21,980 nucleotides of DNA from [Eubacterium] saphenum (GCA_004554555.1 SFLN01000018.1:1-21980); one strand, 5' to 3'. Shown: positions 1 to 7,228, counted from the stretch's first letter. The notes: generated by a model not told the origin, from the sequence alone. Translations and numbers: made by a program.

Positions 1-103
1 GGTATCTATTTTTGTTATAGTATTGTGAAAATGGCTTGGTAAATCGGAATTTGGCGATTTGATAAATTCCCATTTATCGAGCAGTTTTACAAACATACCA
101 AAC
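1..103. other. AT-rich intergenic stretch, no gene recognised
   Basis: No start codon with a ribosome binding site is seen. A plus-strand open frame enters from the left edge and stops at about position 42, too short to identify. A 7-bp inverted repeat (GATAAAT/ATTTATC, 61-67 and 72-78) with a 4-nt gap lies inside; it could be an operator or simply AT-rich sequence. Confidence 0.4.
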
Positions 104-134
104 AAAAATCCGCGCTCCCGTTTCCGAGAGCGCG
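104..134 (-). terminator. Intrinsic terminator of trpD
   Basis: Arms 111-117 and 128-134 (CGCGCTC/GAGCGCG) form a GC-rich stem; two further pairs around a TTTC loop are possible inside it. On the minus strand it is followed by a run of five T (complement of 104-110), just past the trpD stop. A T run also follows on the plus strand, so it could act in both directions. Confidence 0.8.
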
Positions 135-139
135 TGTTT

Positions 140-1156
140 TTATGAATTGCTAACCTCAATAAACTTTTGAAGCGTTTCGAGAGCCTTGCCCGAGTCGATA
201 ATTTCAGCCGCAAGCTTCACGCCGTCCTTCATTGTTTCGGCTTTTCCGCCGATAAACAGCGCCGCGCCCGCGTTCATCAGAACCGCGTTTCTCTTGTGAC
301 CTTTTTCGCCCTTGAGGATATTGCGGGTAATCTCGGCATTTTCCTCGGGTGAACCGCCAACAAGGTCGCTCTTTTGGCAGCGCTCAAAGCCGAAATCCTC
401 AGGAGTTATCGTGTATGTCTTGAACCAGCCGTCCTTGAACTCGCAGACTGCTGTCGGTGCGGAGAGCGAAATCTCGTCCAGCTTGTCGCGCCCGTAGACA
501 ACCATTCCGCGCTTTACTCCGAGGTTTATCAGAACCTGCGCCAGCGGTTCAACGAGATATTCGTCATAAACACCGAGCAGCTGCATTTTCGGGCTTGCGG
601 GGTTTGTAAGCGGGCCCAAGATGTTGAAAACCGTTCTGAAGCCAAGCTCCTTGCGAATCGGACCGACGTATTTCATCGAGGTGTGGTATTTCTGCGCGAA
701 GAAAAAGCACATTCCAACCTTTTCCAGCAGCTCAACGCACTTTTCGGGGCCCTGCTGAATGTTCACGCCGAGCGCTTCAAGGCAGTCTGCCGTGCCGCAT
801 TTCGAGGACGCTGCGCGGTTTCCGTGCTTGGCAACCTTCATTCCGCCCGCTGCCGCAACCAGTGCCGATGTCGTGGAAATGTTGAAGCTATGCGCGTTGT
901 CACCGCCCGTGCCGACGATTTCAAAAACGTCATCTCCCGCGTCAACTCTTGTCGCGTGGTCACGCATTGCCGCCGCGCAGCCCGCGATTTCATCAATAGT
1001 TTCGGCTTTCGCGCTCTTGGTTGAAAGGGAAGCGAGGAAAGCGGCATTCTGCGTGGGCGTAGACTCGCCGCTCATAATCTCGTTCATCACCGCGTACGCT
1101 TCATCGTAGGTTAAATCCTGCTTGTTTACAACCTTTTCGATTGCTTCTTTAATCAT
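140..1156 (-). CDS. trpD: Anthranilate phosphoribosyltransferase (TrpD)
   Basis: Transfers the phosphoribosyl group of PRPP to anthranilate, the second step of tryptophan synthesis from chorismate, in the cytoplasm. Seen: 338 residues, normal for TrpD, with the PRPP-loop GTGGD at 82-86, NIST at 92-95, KHGNR at 110-114, a CGTAD variant of the SGSAD motif at 120-124, and the Mg-binding DE in the LDEIS stretch. These separate it from pyrimidine nucleoside phosphorylases of the same fold. The frame is open further upstream (to 1207), but the start at 1156 has a GAAGGAG site just before it, while the upstream part overlaps a hairpin. It lies about 66 nt downstream of fucO, with no promoter recognised between, so it is probably reached by read-through. 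No other trp gene is in the window. Confidence 0.93.
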   Translation of the reverse strand: MIKEAIEKVVNKQDLTYDEAYAVMNEIMSGESTPTQNAAFLASLSTKSAKAETIDEIAGCAAAMRDHATRVDAGDDVFEIVGTGGDNAHSFNISTTSALVAAAGGMKVAKHGNRAASSKCGTADCLEALGVNIQQGPEKCVELLEKVGMCFFFAQKYHTSMKYVGPIRKELGFRTVFNILGPLTNPASPKMQLLGVYDEYLVEPLAQVLINLGVKRGMVVYGRDKLDEISLSAPTAVCEFKDGWFKTYTITPEDFGFERCQKSDLVGGSPEENAEITRNILKGEKGHKRNAVLMNAGAALFIGGKAETMKDGVKLAAEIIDSGKALETLQKFIEVSNS

Positions 1157-1185
1157 ATTTTTTCTCCTTCTTTTGTACAAATTCC

Positions 1186-1216
1186 AAAGCCCGTTCGCTT
1201 TGAGCAAACGGGCTTT
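1186..1216 (-). terminator. Hairpin between fucO and trpD
   Basis: A 10-bp perfect stem (AAAGCCCGTT/AACGGGCTTT, 1186-1195 and 1207-1216) with an inner GCT/AGC extension. On the minus strand the tail after the stem is only CTTTGGAATTTG, a poor U-tract, so termination after fucO may be partial. The plus-strand tail (TTTTGTTTAT) is better, but no plus-strand gene ends here. Confidence 0.6.
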
Positions 1217-1222
1217 TGTTTA

Positions 1223-2368
1223 TCAGAGCAGCTTCCTGTAAAGCTCAGCGATTTCCTCAACAGAGGTATCTCTCGGGTTTCCGGGACGGCAAGCGTCTGC
1301 GTAAGCCGACTCCGAGAGGAACTGAACGTCCTCGGGCTTTACGATATCGCGGAGATTGTCGGGAATTCCGACGTCCTTTGCGAGCTGTTTAACAGCGTCA
1401 ACGGCAGCCTTTCTGTACTCCTCCTGCGACATATTTTCGGTACCCTTAACTCCCATCGCCTTTGCGATATCGCGGTACTTTTCACCGGTAACGGGTGCGT
1501 TGTACTCCATAACGGTGGGGAGAATTATAGCGTTTGCGATGCCGTGAGGCGTGTCGTAGAGCGCACCGAGCGGGTGAGCCATCGAGTGAACGATGCCCAG
1601 ACCAACGTTCGAGAAGCCCATTCCCGCAACGTACTGTCCGAGAGCCATTCCCTCACGACCGTCTGCGGTGTTCTCAACAGCGCCGCGCAGCGAACGAGCG
1701 ATAATCTCAATCGCCTTGAGATGGAACATATCCGAAAGCTCCCAAGCGCCCTTGGTGATGTAGCCCTCGATTGCGTGAGTGAGCGCGTCCATACCGGTTG
1801 CAGCGGTGAGGCTCTTGGGCATTGTGCTCATCATATCGGGGTCAACAACCGCTACAATCGGGATATCGTGCGGGTCAACGCACACCATTTTTCTGTTCTT
1901 CTCAACGTCCGTGATAACGTAGTTTATCGTAACCTCGGCAGCCGTGCCCGCGGTTGTGGGAACAGCGATTATCGGAACGGACGCCTTTTTCGTCGGAGCA
2001 ACACCCTCAAGGCTTCTTACATCAGCAAACTCGGGGTTGTTGATGATAATTCCGATGCCCTTTGCGGTGTCCATCGAAGAACCGCCGCCGACTGCGATTA
2101 TGTAATCCGCGCCCGCTTTCTTGAACTCCTCAACGCCGTGCTGAACGTTTTCAATCGTGGGATTGGGCTTGATATCGCTGTAAAGCTGATAAGCAAGACC
2201 TGCGCCGTCAAGAACATCGGTAACCTTTTTGGTTACGTTGAACTTGATGAGGTCGGGGTCGGAGCAAATCAGCGCCTTCTTAAAGCCGCGGTTTTTCGCC
2301 TCATCGGCAACAGCCGCAAGCGCGCCCTTTCCGTGATAAGAGGTTTCATTGAGAATAAAACGATTCAT
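1223..2368 (-). CDS. fucO: Lactaldehyde reductase, iron-containing alcohol dehydrogenase (FucO-like)
   Basis: Group III iron-dependent alcohol dehydrogenase that reduces lactaldehyde to 1,2-propanediol with NADH, the last step of anaerobic fucose/rhamnose breakdown. Seen: 381 residues against 383 in E. coli FucO, with near-colinear similarity from memory (for example NNPEFADVRSLEG, TTAGTAAEVTINYVITD, ALTHAIEGYIT, GQYVAGMGFSNVGLG). The nucleotide-binding GGGSSMD is at 94-100, and the iron ligands are expected at D194, H198, H261 and H275. The start at 2368 has GGAAGG upstream. It lies 24 nt behind the PocR-domain receptor, so both are likely co-transcribed. No fucose or rhamnose kinase, isomerase or aldolase is in the window, so the lactaldehyde source is unseen. 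Other short-chain aldehydes or diols could be its substrate. Confidence 0.88.
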   Translation of the reverse strand: MNRFILNETSYHGKGALAAVADEAKNRGFKKALICSDPDLIKFNVTKKVTDVLDGAGLAYQLYSDIKPNPTIENVQHGVEEFKKAGADYIIAVGGGSSMDTAKGIGIIINNPEFADVRSLEGVAPTKKASVPIIAVPTTAGTAAEVTINYVITDVEKNRKMVCVDPHDIPIVAVVDPDMMSTMPKSLTAATGMDALTHAIEGYITKGAWELSDMFHLKAIEIIARSLRGAVENTADGREGMALGQYVAGMGFSNVGLGIVHSMAHPLGALYDTPHGIANAIILPTVMEYNAPVTGEKYRDIAKAMGVKGTENMSQEEYRKAAVDAVKQLAKDVGIPDNLRDIVKPEDVQFLSESAYADACRPGNPRDTSVEEIAELYRKLL

Positions 2369-2392
2369 AACAATACTTCCTTCCTTTTTATG

Positions 2393-3412
2393 TTATTTGT
2401 TTATTGTTGCCAACAGCTCGTTCACGCCGTTTAGCATTTCGTTGAGGTGATTGATGTTCTCGGCGTTCTTTTCTATGTTGGAGTACATAGACTTGATTTG
2501 GCTGTTGATTTCGGTCATAGATTTCTTGATTGCGAGGAGCATATCGCTGATTTCGTTCGCGTTCTTGGTGTTTTTGTTTGCAAGCGAACGAACCTCGGTT
2601 GCGATTACGTTAAATCCAACGCCCGCAGCGCCCGCTCTCTTCGCTTCGATTGAAGCGTTGAATCCGAGCAGCGTGAGGTTTGTGGACGCGCTTTCGATTG
2701 CCTTAACGATGCCGTCGGTGTTGACAACAGCCTTCTCCGAAGCCGCAACAGCGTCCTTAATCTTATCGAAGTTGTCGGAGAGCGCCTTGACAGCTTCTGC
2801 GGTTGAAGCCATTTCGCTGTGAATTTTGGAGAATTCCGAGTTTACGTTTACGAGAACCTCCTCGTTCGTGGTGCTTTTCTCTTGAATAAGCAATTTCTGA
2901 TAACCCGCTTCGGACAGCGCGTTTGCCATCTGATAAAGCAGATGCGCAGCCGACTCTATTTGCGCTTTCGGAACAACCTTGACCTTGCGAAGCGCTTCTA
3001 TGTACTTGTCGGGGTCGATGTTCAGCTCAACTGCGATTTTGCGGAATTTCTCCTCATCGGGTTCCTCGGGGAGAACCTGTCCGCCTACGAGCGTGCCGAT
3101 GTGCTTACCGTTGAGCATAATCGGCGCGGCAAAGTCCATCAGACCGCCGTGGCAGTAATAAACCGCAGGACGTCCTGTCTTGGAAGCCTGCTCGCCGCCC
3201 TGCAAATCGCACTGGTTGCAGCGCTCGCAGCCGACGCGCGATTTTCTCGTCAAATTCATGCAGAAATCCGTAAAATTACTTCCGTTTGTAACCGCGCTCG
3301 TGTCGTCCGTAGCAAGAGCAGCCATGCCCGTTGCGTCGGAAAACGCGTCCTGAAGCGACTGAAGGGTGTGGCGGTCGATAACGTCAAGCAGTTTTATGTT
3401 GTTCATATCCAT
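2393..3412 (-). CDS. Soluble chemoreceptor with PocR sensory domain
   Basis: Predicted cytoplasmic methyl-accepting chemotaxis-type receptor of 339 residues, with no membrane segment. Residues about 8-170 form a PocR domain, named after the propanediol regulator PocR, with the cysteine set C51, C62, C65, C68 and C87 (C87-H88) and the AAPI/GTLVGGQV core. Residues about 180-339 are a short receptor signalling hairpin whose tip (LTLLGFNASIEAKRAGAAGVGF) diverges from the usual TNLLALNAAIEAARAGE but keeps its pattern. Known: PocR domains are thought to bind simple hydrocarbon derivatives such as propanediol. Inferred: it reports levels of a diol or aldehyde linked to the downstream fucO. The start at 3412 is set by AAGGAG at 3423-3428; the ATG two codons later would be too distant. 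It is the first gene after a consensus promoter. Confidence 0.85.
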   Translation of the reverse strand: MDMNNIKLLDVIDRHTLQSLQDAFSDATGMAALATDDTSAVTNGSNFTDFCMNLTRKSRVGCERCNQCDLQGGEQASKTGRPAVYYCHGGLMDFAAPIMLNGKHIGTLVGGQVLPEEPDEEKFRKIAVELNIDPDKYIEALRKVKVVPKAQIESAAHLLYQMANALSEAGYQKLLIQEKSTTNEEVLVNVNSEFSKIHSEMASTAEAVKALSDNFDKIKDAVAASEKAVVNTDGIVKAIESASTNLTLLGFNASIEAKRAGAAGVGFNVIATEVRSLANKNTKNANEISDMLLAIKKSMTEINSQIKSMYSNIEKNAENINHLNEMLNGVNELLATINK

Positions 3413-3451
3413 AGCTGTAATTCTCCTTATGGGTAATATACTTCAACTATA

Positions 3452-3480
3452 ATTATAATATTTTAAACATTTTTTGTCAA
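3452..3480 (-). promoter_or_regulatory. Consensus promoter of the PocR receptor-fucO-trpD unit
   Basis: On the minus strand TTGACA (3480-3475), a 17-bp spacer and TATAAT (3457-3452) match the housekeeping consensus at all twelve positions. The expected RNA start is about 35 nt before the receptor ATG. Confidence 0.9.
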
Positions 3481-3497
3481 CGCTTTTTTTGAATATT

Positions 3498-3542
3498 TGT
3501 GCAAAATTAACATTTATTTGTTAACTTAATGTGCAATTTTAA
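3498..3542. promoter_or_regulatory. Possible operator region between divergent promoters
   Basis: Two direct repeats, TGTGCAAAATTAA (3498-3510) and TGTGCAATTTTAA (3530-3542), are 32 bp apart, about three helical turns. Between them is a perfect inverted repeat TTAACA/TGTTAA (3507-3512, 3519-3524). The block sits just upstream of the -35 of the receptor promoter, where an activator could bind. This is inferred from position only, and AT richness makes chance repeats likely. Confidence 0.35.
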
Positions 3543-3543
3543 T

Positions 3544-3560
3544 CCCGGTAAGTCACCGGA
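3544..3560. other. Short GC hairpin in the divergent intergenic region
   Basis: CCGGT/ACCGG (3545-3549, 3555-3559) with a 5-nt loop. There is no T run that would make it a clear terminator for either strand. It lies between two divergent promoters, so an operator or structural role is possible. Confidence 0.3.
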
Positions 3561-3595
3561 TTATTCTCACTTCAACAATTTCCGTGCACATTTTC

Positions 3596-3624
3596 TTGAC
3601 AAAAACGCGGAAATTCGTTATAAT
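3596..3624 (+). promoter_or_regulatory. Consensus promoter of DUF1653-def
   Basis: TTGACA (3596-3601), 17-bp spacer, TATAAT (3619-3624): a full housekeeping match, about 47 nt upstream of the DUF1653 ATG. Confidence 0.9.
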
Positions 3625-3670
3625 AAAGATAAGTAAAACTGCTGTAAAATAATGGAAACGAGGAGTAATT

Positions 3671-3919
3671 ATGCGGGAAATAAAGACTGGGCGCGTTTAT
3701 CGGCATTTCAAGGGTGATTTTTATTTGGTTGAGGCAACGGCTTTCGACTCGGAAACGGGCGAGGAGGTTGTTGTTTATCGCAAGCTTTACGAGGACGGCG
3801 CGCTGTGGGTTCGGCCGCTCAAGATGTTCCTCGAAGAGGTTGACCGTGAGAAATATCCCGATGTTCAGCAGAAATACCGGTTTGAACTGATGGAAATCGA
3901 AAGTAAAGCGAGGCACTGA
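3671..3919 (+). CDS. DUF1653 family protein
   Basis: Small protein of 82 residues of unknown function. It carries the DUF1653 pattern: VYRHFKGDFY at 9-18, then EEVVVYRKLYEDGALWVRPLKMF, with conserved tyrosine/tryptophan and the WVRP motif around 46-49. Members are usually short single-domain proteins of bacteria, and the fold or ligand is not something I can derive. The start at 3671 follows AGGAG at 3661-3665. It ends one base before the ATG of the deformylase-like gene, so the two form a tight operon under the promoter at 3596. That context might hint at a role near translation or protein maturation, but this is only a guess. Confidence 0.85.
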   Translation: MREIKTGRVYRHFKGDFYLVEATAFDSETGEEVVVYRKLYEDGALWVRPLKMFLEEVDREKYPDVQQKYRFELMEIESKARH

Positions 3920-3920
3920 G

Positions 3921-4331
3921 ATGGTTAGAGAAATTGTACGGGACACGTTTTTTCTTCAAATGAAGTCCGAGCCTGCGACAGAATCGGACTTGCCGACCGC
4001 CCGCGACCTTTTGGACACTCTCGCCGCGCACAAGGACGGCTGCGTGGGAATGGCGGCGAATATGATTGGCTCTGCAAAGCGGATTATCGCGTTTGACGAC
4101 TGCGGGAGGTACACGGTTATGTTCAACCCCGAAATCATCAAATTTTCCGGCGCCTATGAAGCGGAGGAGGGTTGCTTGTCGCTTGACGGAACGCGCAAAA
4201 CCAAGCGTTACAAAAGCATCAAGGTTCGCTTTTTCAACGAGGATTTTCTCCCGCGCGTCAAGACCTACACCGGCTTTACCGCGCAGATTATCCAGCACGA
4301 AATCGACCACTGCCGCGGTATTCTCATCTGA
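3921..4331 (+). CDS. def: Short peptide deformylase family protein
   Basis: Peptide deformylases are metalloenzymes that remove the formyl group from the first methionine of new proteins. Seen in 136 residues: motif 1 as VGMAANMIG at 42-50, motif 2 EGCLS at 83-87 with the metal-ligand C85, and motif 3 HEIDH at 126-130 with the catalytic E127. In motif 1 the usual glutamine (GxGLAAxQ) is replaced by methionine (M48), and the protein is shorter than typical enzymes of about 150-200 residues. The metal site is complete, but the oxyanion-stabilising glutamine is missing, so activity as a housekeeping deformylase is uncertain. It could be a secondary paralogue with another N-acyl substrate. The ATG follows the DUF1653 stop by one base, suggesting coupled translation. 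Confidence 0.85.
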   Translation: MVREIVRDTFFLQMKSEPATESDLPTARDLLDTLAAHKDGCVGMAANMIGSAKRIIAFDDCGRYTVMFNPEIIKFSGAYEAEEGCLSLDGTRKTKRYKSIKVRFFNEDFLPRVKTYTGFTAQIIQHEIDHCRGILI

Positions 4332-4345
4332 TTTTGAAATAATCT

Positions 4346-4380
4346 ACAAAGCGGGAATTATCTTTTCCGCTTTGTGTATT
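4346..4380 (+). terminator. Terminator after the deformylase gene
   Basis: Stem ACAAAGCGG/CCGCTTTGT (4346-4354, 4367-4375), extendable by G-U/A-U pairs, followed by GTATTTTC. The T tract is modest. Confidence 0.6.
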
Positions 4381-4406
4381 TTCACCCAATTTTTAGAATT
4401 ATTTGG

Positions 4407-4435
4407 TTGACAATTGTCAAAAAAACTGATATAAT
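4407..4435 (+). promoter_or_regulatory. Promoter of the Cache chemoreceptor with overlapping palindrome
   Basis: TTGACA (4407-4412), 17-bp spacer, TATAAT (4430-4435). The -35 is half of a perfect 14-bp palindrome, TTGACAATTGTCAA (4407-4420), which could be a repressor site masking the -35. It may also be chance, since TTGACAAT recurs in other promoters here. Confidence 0.85.
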
Positions 4436-4477
4436 AATATGTGTTTTATAATCAAGATTATTAAAAGGAGTTTTTCT

Positions 4478-6442
4478 ATGAAAAAAGCGCTTGGACTTGA
4501 CAAGAAAATTATCATCTGCGTAAGCGTTCTTACGGCGGTTATGCTGATTATTTCGTCAACGGTAAGCTACATAATCACCAACAATATGATGTCATCGGAG
4601 AGTCAGTCGAAGGTTATCAACGAGCTGAAGCACCAGGCTTCATCGCTTGACGGGTGGCTCGACAAGCAGGAAGCGATTGTTTCGGACGTCGCGTCGTTTT
4701 CCGCGTCGTTTGCTCCGACGCCCGAGCAGCTCCAGAGAATGCTTGCCGCTGCCTGCACGAGCTCCGGCGGGACTGTGTACAGCGCGTATCTCGCTTATCC
4801 CGTTAACGTCACGATTTTCAACACCGATATCGAGCTGCCGCCCGAGTTTATCGTTATGGAGCGCGGCTGGTACAAGGACGCGGAGGCTGCTCACGGAACG
4901 CCTATCTGCACCTCTCCGTACATTGATTTCAACACCGGAAGTATGATTATCACGGTTGCCGCGGCGGGCTACAACACCGACGGCACGCTGTTTGCAATCG
5001 CAGGCGGCGACGTCTACATCGACCAGCTTATCAATGCGGTCAGCGAAATCAAAATCTCCGAGAACGCTTATCCGTTCCTGATTGACGCGGACGGAAACGT
5101 TCTTGTTCACCAAAATCAGGATTATCTCCCGAAAATTGTTGACCAAGAGTCCATTTTCACAAATGTTTCCGATATTCCCGCCTACAAGGACAGAGTTGAA
5201 AGCGGGACAATTACCGTCAAGAGCGACTATGACGGCGTTACGCGCGCAATCGGCACCGTGCAGCTCGCAAACGGCTGGACGCTCGGCTACGCAATCGACT
5301 ACGGCACCTACACGGGCGGTATAACCACGCTGATGATTATGCAGATTGTGGTTATGGCTGCGGCAATTTTGCTGGTTCTGGTGCTTTGCGCGATTGTTGT
5401 AAAGCGTTGTATGAAGCCAATCGACAGCCTCAACGCTGCCGCCGAGAATATGGGCAAGGGCAACCTCAGCTACGAGCTTACCTACCGCGGCAACGACAGC
5501 GTTGGCAAGCTCAGCGAAAATCTTGCCGAAACCAACAAGGCGCTCAAGAGCTATGTTGACGATATCTCCGCGAATCTTTCAAGAATGAAGGACGGCGATT
5601 TCAACGTGAACTTCGGCGCGGATTATGTCGGAGATTTTGCGCCTATCAAGGACTCCATCGACCAGATTTCCAAGTCAATCGGCTCGGTTATCGACGGAAT
5701 AAGCACCGCCTCCGAAAAGGTTAACCTCAGCGCGGGAAATGTTTCCTCATCTGCGGCAAATCTTGCTTCGGGTGCGCGGGAGCAGACTGAAACGGTTGCC
5801 GAGATGAGCGAGATTGCCGACAAGTTTATGACGCTCACCAAGGAAAACGGCGACAGCGCCGAGAAAGCGCTTTTCTACTCAAATCAGACGGGTGAGGCGG
5901 TTGCCGCGAGCAACGAAAGCATGAAGGAGCTGCTCGCGTCTATGGAGCAAATCACCGAGATGTCCGTTCAGATTGAGAAGATTATCAAGACAATCGATGA
6001 CATCGCGTTCCAGACGAACATTCTCGCGCTCAACGCGTCAATCGAGGCGGCAAGAGCCGGCGCGGCAGGCAAGGGCTTCGCGGTTGTAGCGGACGAGGTG
6101 AGAAACCTTGCGTCCAAGTCCGCCGAGGCGGTTCAGGGCACAACCGAGCTTATCACAAGCACTGCCGAGGCTATCGAAAAAGGCTCGACAATCGCAAACG
6201 AAACTGCGGCTTCGTTGGAAGCGGTCACCGAGAAATCCAAGGAAGTTGACCTGCTTGTTGCGAGAATTTCCGAGGTTTGCGGTGAACAGACGCGCGATGT
6301 TGCCGCGATTAACGAGAAAATCGGGGTTATTTCGTCAGTCGCTCAAAGGAACTCCGAAACCGCGCAGGAAAGCGCTTCGTCAAGCGATGAGCTGAACAGC
6401 CAAGCGAAAATTCTCGACGACCTGCTCGAAAAATTCAAGTAA
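4478..6442 (+). CDS. Methyl-accepting chemotaxis protein, double-Cache type
   Basis: Membrane chemoreceptor of 654 residues that would signal through CheA/CheW to the flagellar motor. Order: first membrane helix 11-33, external sensor about 36-280, second membrane helix about 284-308, HAMP about 309-365, then a helical signalling domain to the end. The sensor carries the WYKDA...SPYIDFNTGSMIITVA pattern (131-161) of double-Cache domains and a second Cache lobe with FLIDADGNVLVH at 200-211. These domains often bind amino acids or other small molecules. The signalling tip (IAFQTNILALNASIEAARAG) is canonical, at roughly 508-530. The frame is open earlier, but the ATG at 4478 is preceded by AGGAG at 4466-4470 with a 7-nt gap. 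It has its own promoter and terminator. Its ligand cannot be read from the sequence. Confidence 0.93.
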   Translation: MKKALGLDKKIIICVSVLTAVMLIISSTVSYIITNNMMSSESQSKVINELKHQASSLDGWLDKQEAIVSDVASFSASFAPTPEQLQRMLAAACTSSGGTVYSAYLAYPVNVTIFNTDIELPPEFIVMERGWYKDAEAAHGTPICTSPYIDFNTGSMIITVAAAGYNTDGTLFAIAGGDVYIDQLINAVSEIKISENAYPFLIDADGNVLVHQNQDYLPKIVDQESIFTNVSDIPAYKDRVESGTITVKSDYDGVTRAIGTVQLANGWTLGYAIDYGTYTGGITTLMIMQIVVMAAAILLVLVLCAIVVKRCMKPIDSLNAAAENMGKGNLSYELTYRGNDSVGKLSENLAETNKALKSYVDDISANLSRMKDGDFNVNFGADYVGDFAPIKDSIDQISKSIGSVIDGISTASEKVNLSAGNVSSSAANLASGAREQTETVAEMSEIADKFMTLTKENGDSAEKALFYSNQTGEAVAASNESMKELLASMEQITEMSVQIEKIIKTIDDIAFQTNILALNASIEAARAGAAGKGFAVVADEVRNLASKSAEAVQGTTELITSTAEAIEKGSTIANETAASLEAVTEKSKEVDLLVARISEVCGEQTRDVAAINEKIGVISSVAQRNSETAQESASSSDELNSQAKILDDLLEKFK

Positions 6443-6448
6443 AATCAG

Positions 6449-6481
6449 AACGCTCCTTGTCAATCGGCAGGGAGCGTTTTT
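6449..6481 (+). terminator. Terminator after the chemoreceptor
   Basis: AACGCTCC/GGAGCGTT stem (6449-6456, 6471-6478), 14-nt loop, run of five T (6477-6481), starting 6 nt after the stop codon. Confidence 0.88.
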
Positions 6482-6492
6482 GCAAATTTTGC

Positions 6493-6521
6493 TTGACAAT
6501 CGGGGAAAACAGTGATAAAAT
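6493..6521 (+). promoter_or_regulatory. Promoter of the Nudix gene
   Basis: TTGACA (6493-6498), 17-bp spacer, TAAAAT (6516-6521), 26 nt upstream of the ATG and directly behind the previous terminator. Confidence 0.85.
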
Positions 6522-6547
6522 GTAAGCGTGAAAAGGAGATTTTGCGT

Positions 6548-7039
6548 ATGAATTTTTGCTATGAATGCGGAACAAAGCTGATTGTAAAGCACCTTGACGG
6601 TGAGGGCGAAATTCCGTTCTGCGAAAAGTGCGGGACGTTTCGTTTCCCGATTTTCAACACGGCGGTGAGTATGGAGGTTTTGAGTCCAGCGAAGGATAAA
6701 ATCGTGCTGATAAAGCAGTACGGCAAGGACAAAAATATCCTGGTTGCGGGATATGTGAACAAGGGCGAGAGCGCCGAGGAAACCGTCGCGCGCGAGGTTC
6801 GCGAAGAGCTTGGCGTTTCCGTTGGGCAAATCAAGTTCAACAAAAGCGCCTACTTCGAGCCGAGCAACACCCTTATGCTGAATTTCTCCTGCGTTGCCGA
6901 AACCGAGGAGCTTCACATCAACGAAAAAGAGGTTGACAGCGCGGCTTGGTACACCCTCGAGAAAATCGAAAAGGAGATTTTTCAAGGCAGCCTTGCGCAC
7001 AAATTCTTGCTGGAATTTTTGCGGAAATTCAAGAACTGA
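6548..7039 (+). CDS. Zinc-ribbon Nudix hydrolase (NudC-like)
   Basis: Nudix enzymes cleave nucleoside diphosphates linked to another group; NudC members split NAD(H) or remove NAD caps from RNA. Seen in 163 residues: an N-terminal zinc ribbon with C4, C7, C25 and C28, then a complete Nudix box G68-x5-E74-x7-REVREELGV (82-90). Downstream, where NudC has the NADH-specific SQPWPFPxS motif, this protein has SAYFEPSNTLM at 100-110, a looser version, so NAD specificity is not assured. It is also shorter than E. coli NudC (257 residues) and lacks its N-terminal domain. The ATG at 6548 has AAGGAG 9 nt upstream. It is a single-gene unit with its own promoter and terminator. Confidence 0.87.
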   Translation: MNFCYECGTKLIVKHLDGEGEIPFCEKCGTFRFPIFNTAVSMEVLSPAKDKIVLIKQYGKDKNILVAGYVNKGESAEETVAREVREELGVSVGQIKFNKSAYFEPSNTLMLNFSCVAETEELHINEKEVDSAAWYTLEKIEKEIFQGSLAHKFLLEFLRKFKN

Positions 7040-7061
7040 CTGCGCGTCTATATAAGCATTT

Positions 7062-7087
7062 CGGAGAGTTTCGGCTCTTCGTTTTTT
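7062..7087 (+). terminator. Terminator after the Nudix gene
   Basis: CGGAGAG/CTCTTCG stem (7062-7068, 7075-7081) with one G-U pair, a TTTCGG loop, then six T (7082-7087). Confidence 0.85.
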
Positions 7088-7145
7088 ATTGAACTGTTGT
7101 TGAAGTTGAACAAAATCACTCGATGGTATTTGTTAATGTTGTACC

Positions 7146-7174
7146 TTGTAAAGCATAGAACTATGTGATATAAT
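7146..7174 (+). promoter_or_regulatory. Extended -10 promoter of the ABC ATPase gene
   Basis: TTGTAA (7146-7151), 17-bp spacer, TATAAT (7169-7174) preceded by TGA, an extended -10 that can compensate for the 4/6 -35 element. Confidence 0.75.
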
Positions 7175-7228
7175 TAAAGCATATAAAGCTATCGTAAACC
7201 TCAATTTTAGATAAAAAAGGAGAATAAT

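Noticed and set aside
1..42. End of a plus-strand gene entering the window
   Set aside because: Only about 13 codons with no recognisable sequence; it cannot be distinguished from chance.
374..1024. Plus-strand open frame opposite trpD
   Set aside because: Antisense shadow of trpD; composition unlike a real protein.
1544..2434. Long plus-strand open frame of 296 codons opposite fucO
   Set aside because: Arginine/asparagine-rich shadow of the clearly conserved FucO frame, without ribosome binding site or recognisable domain.
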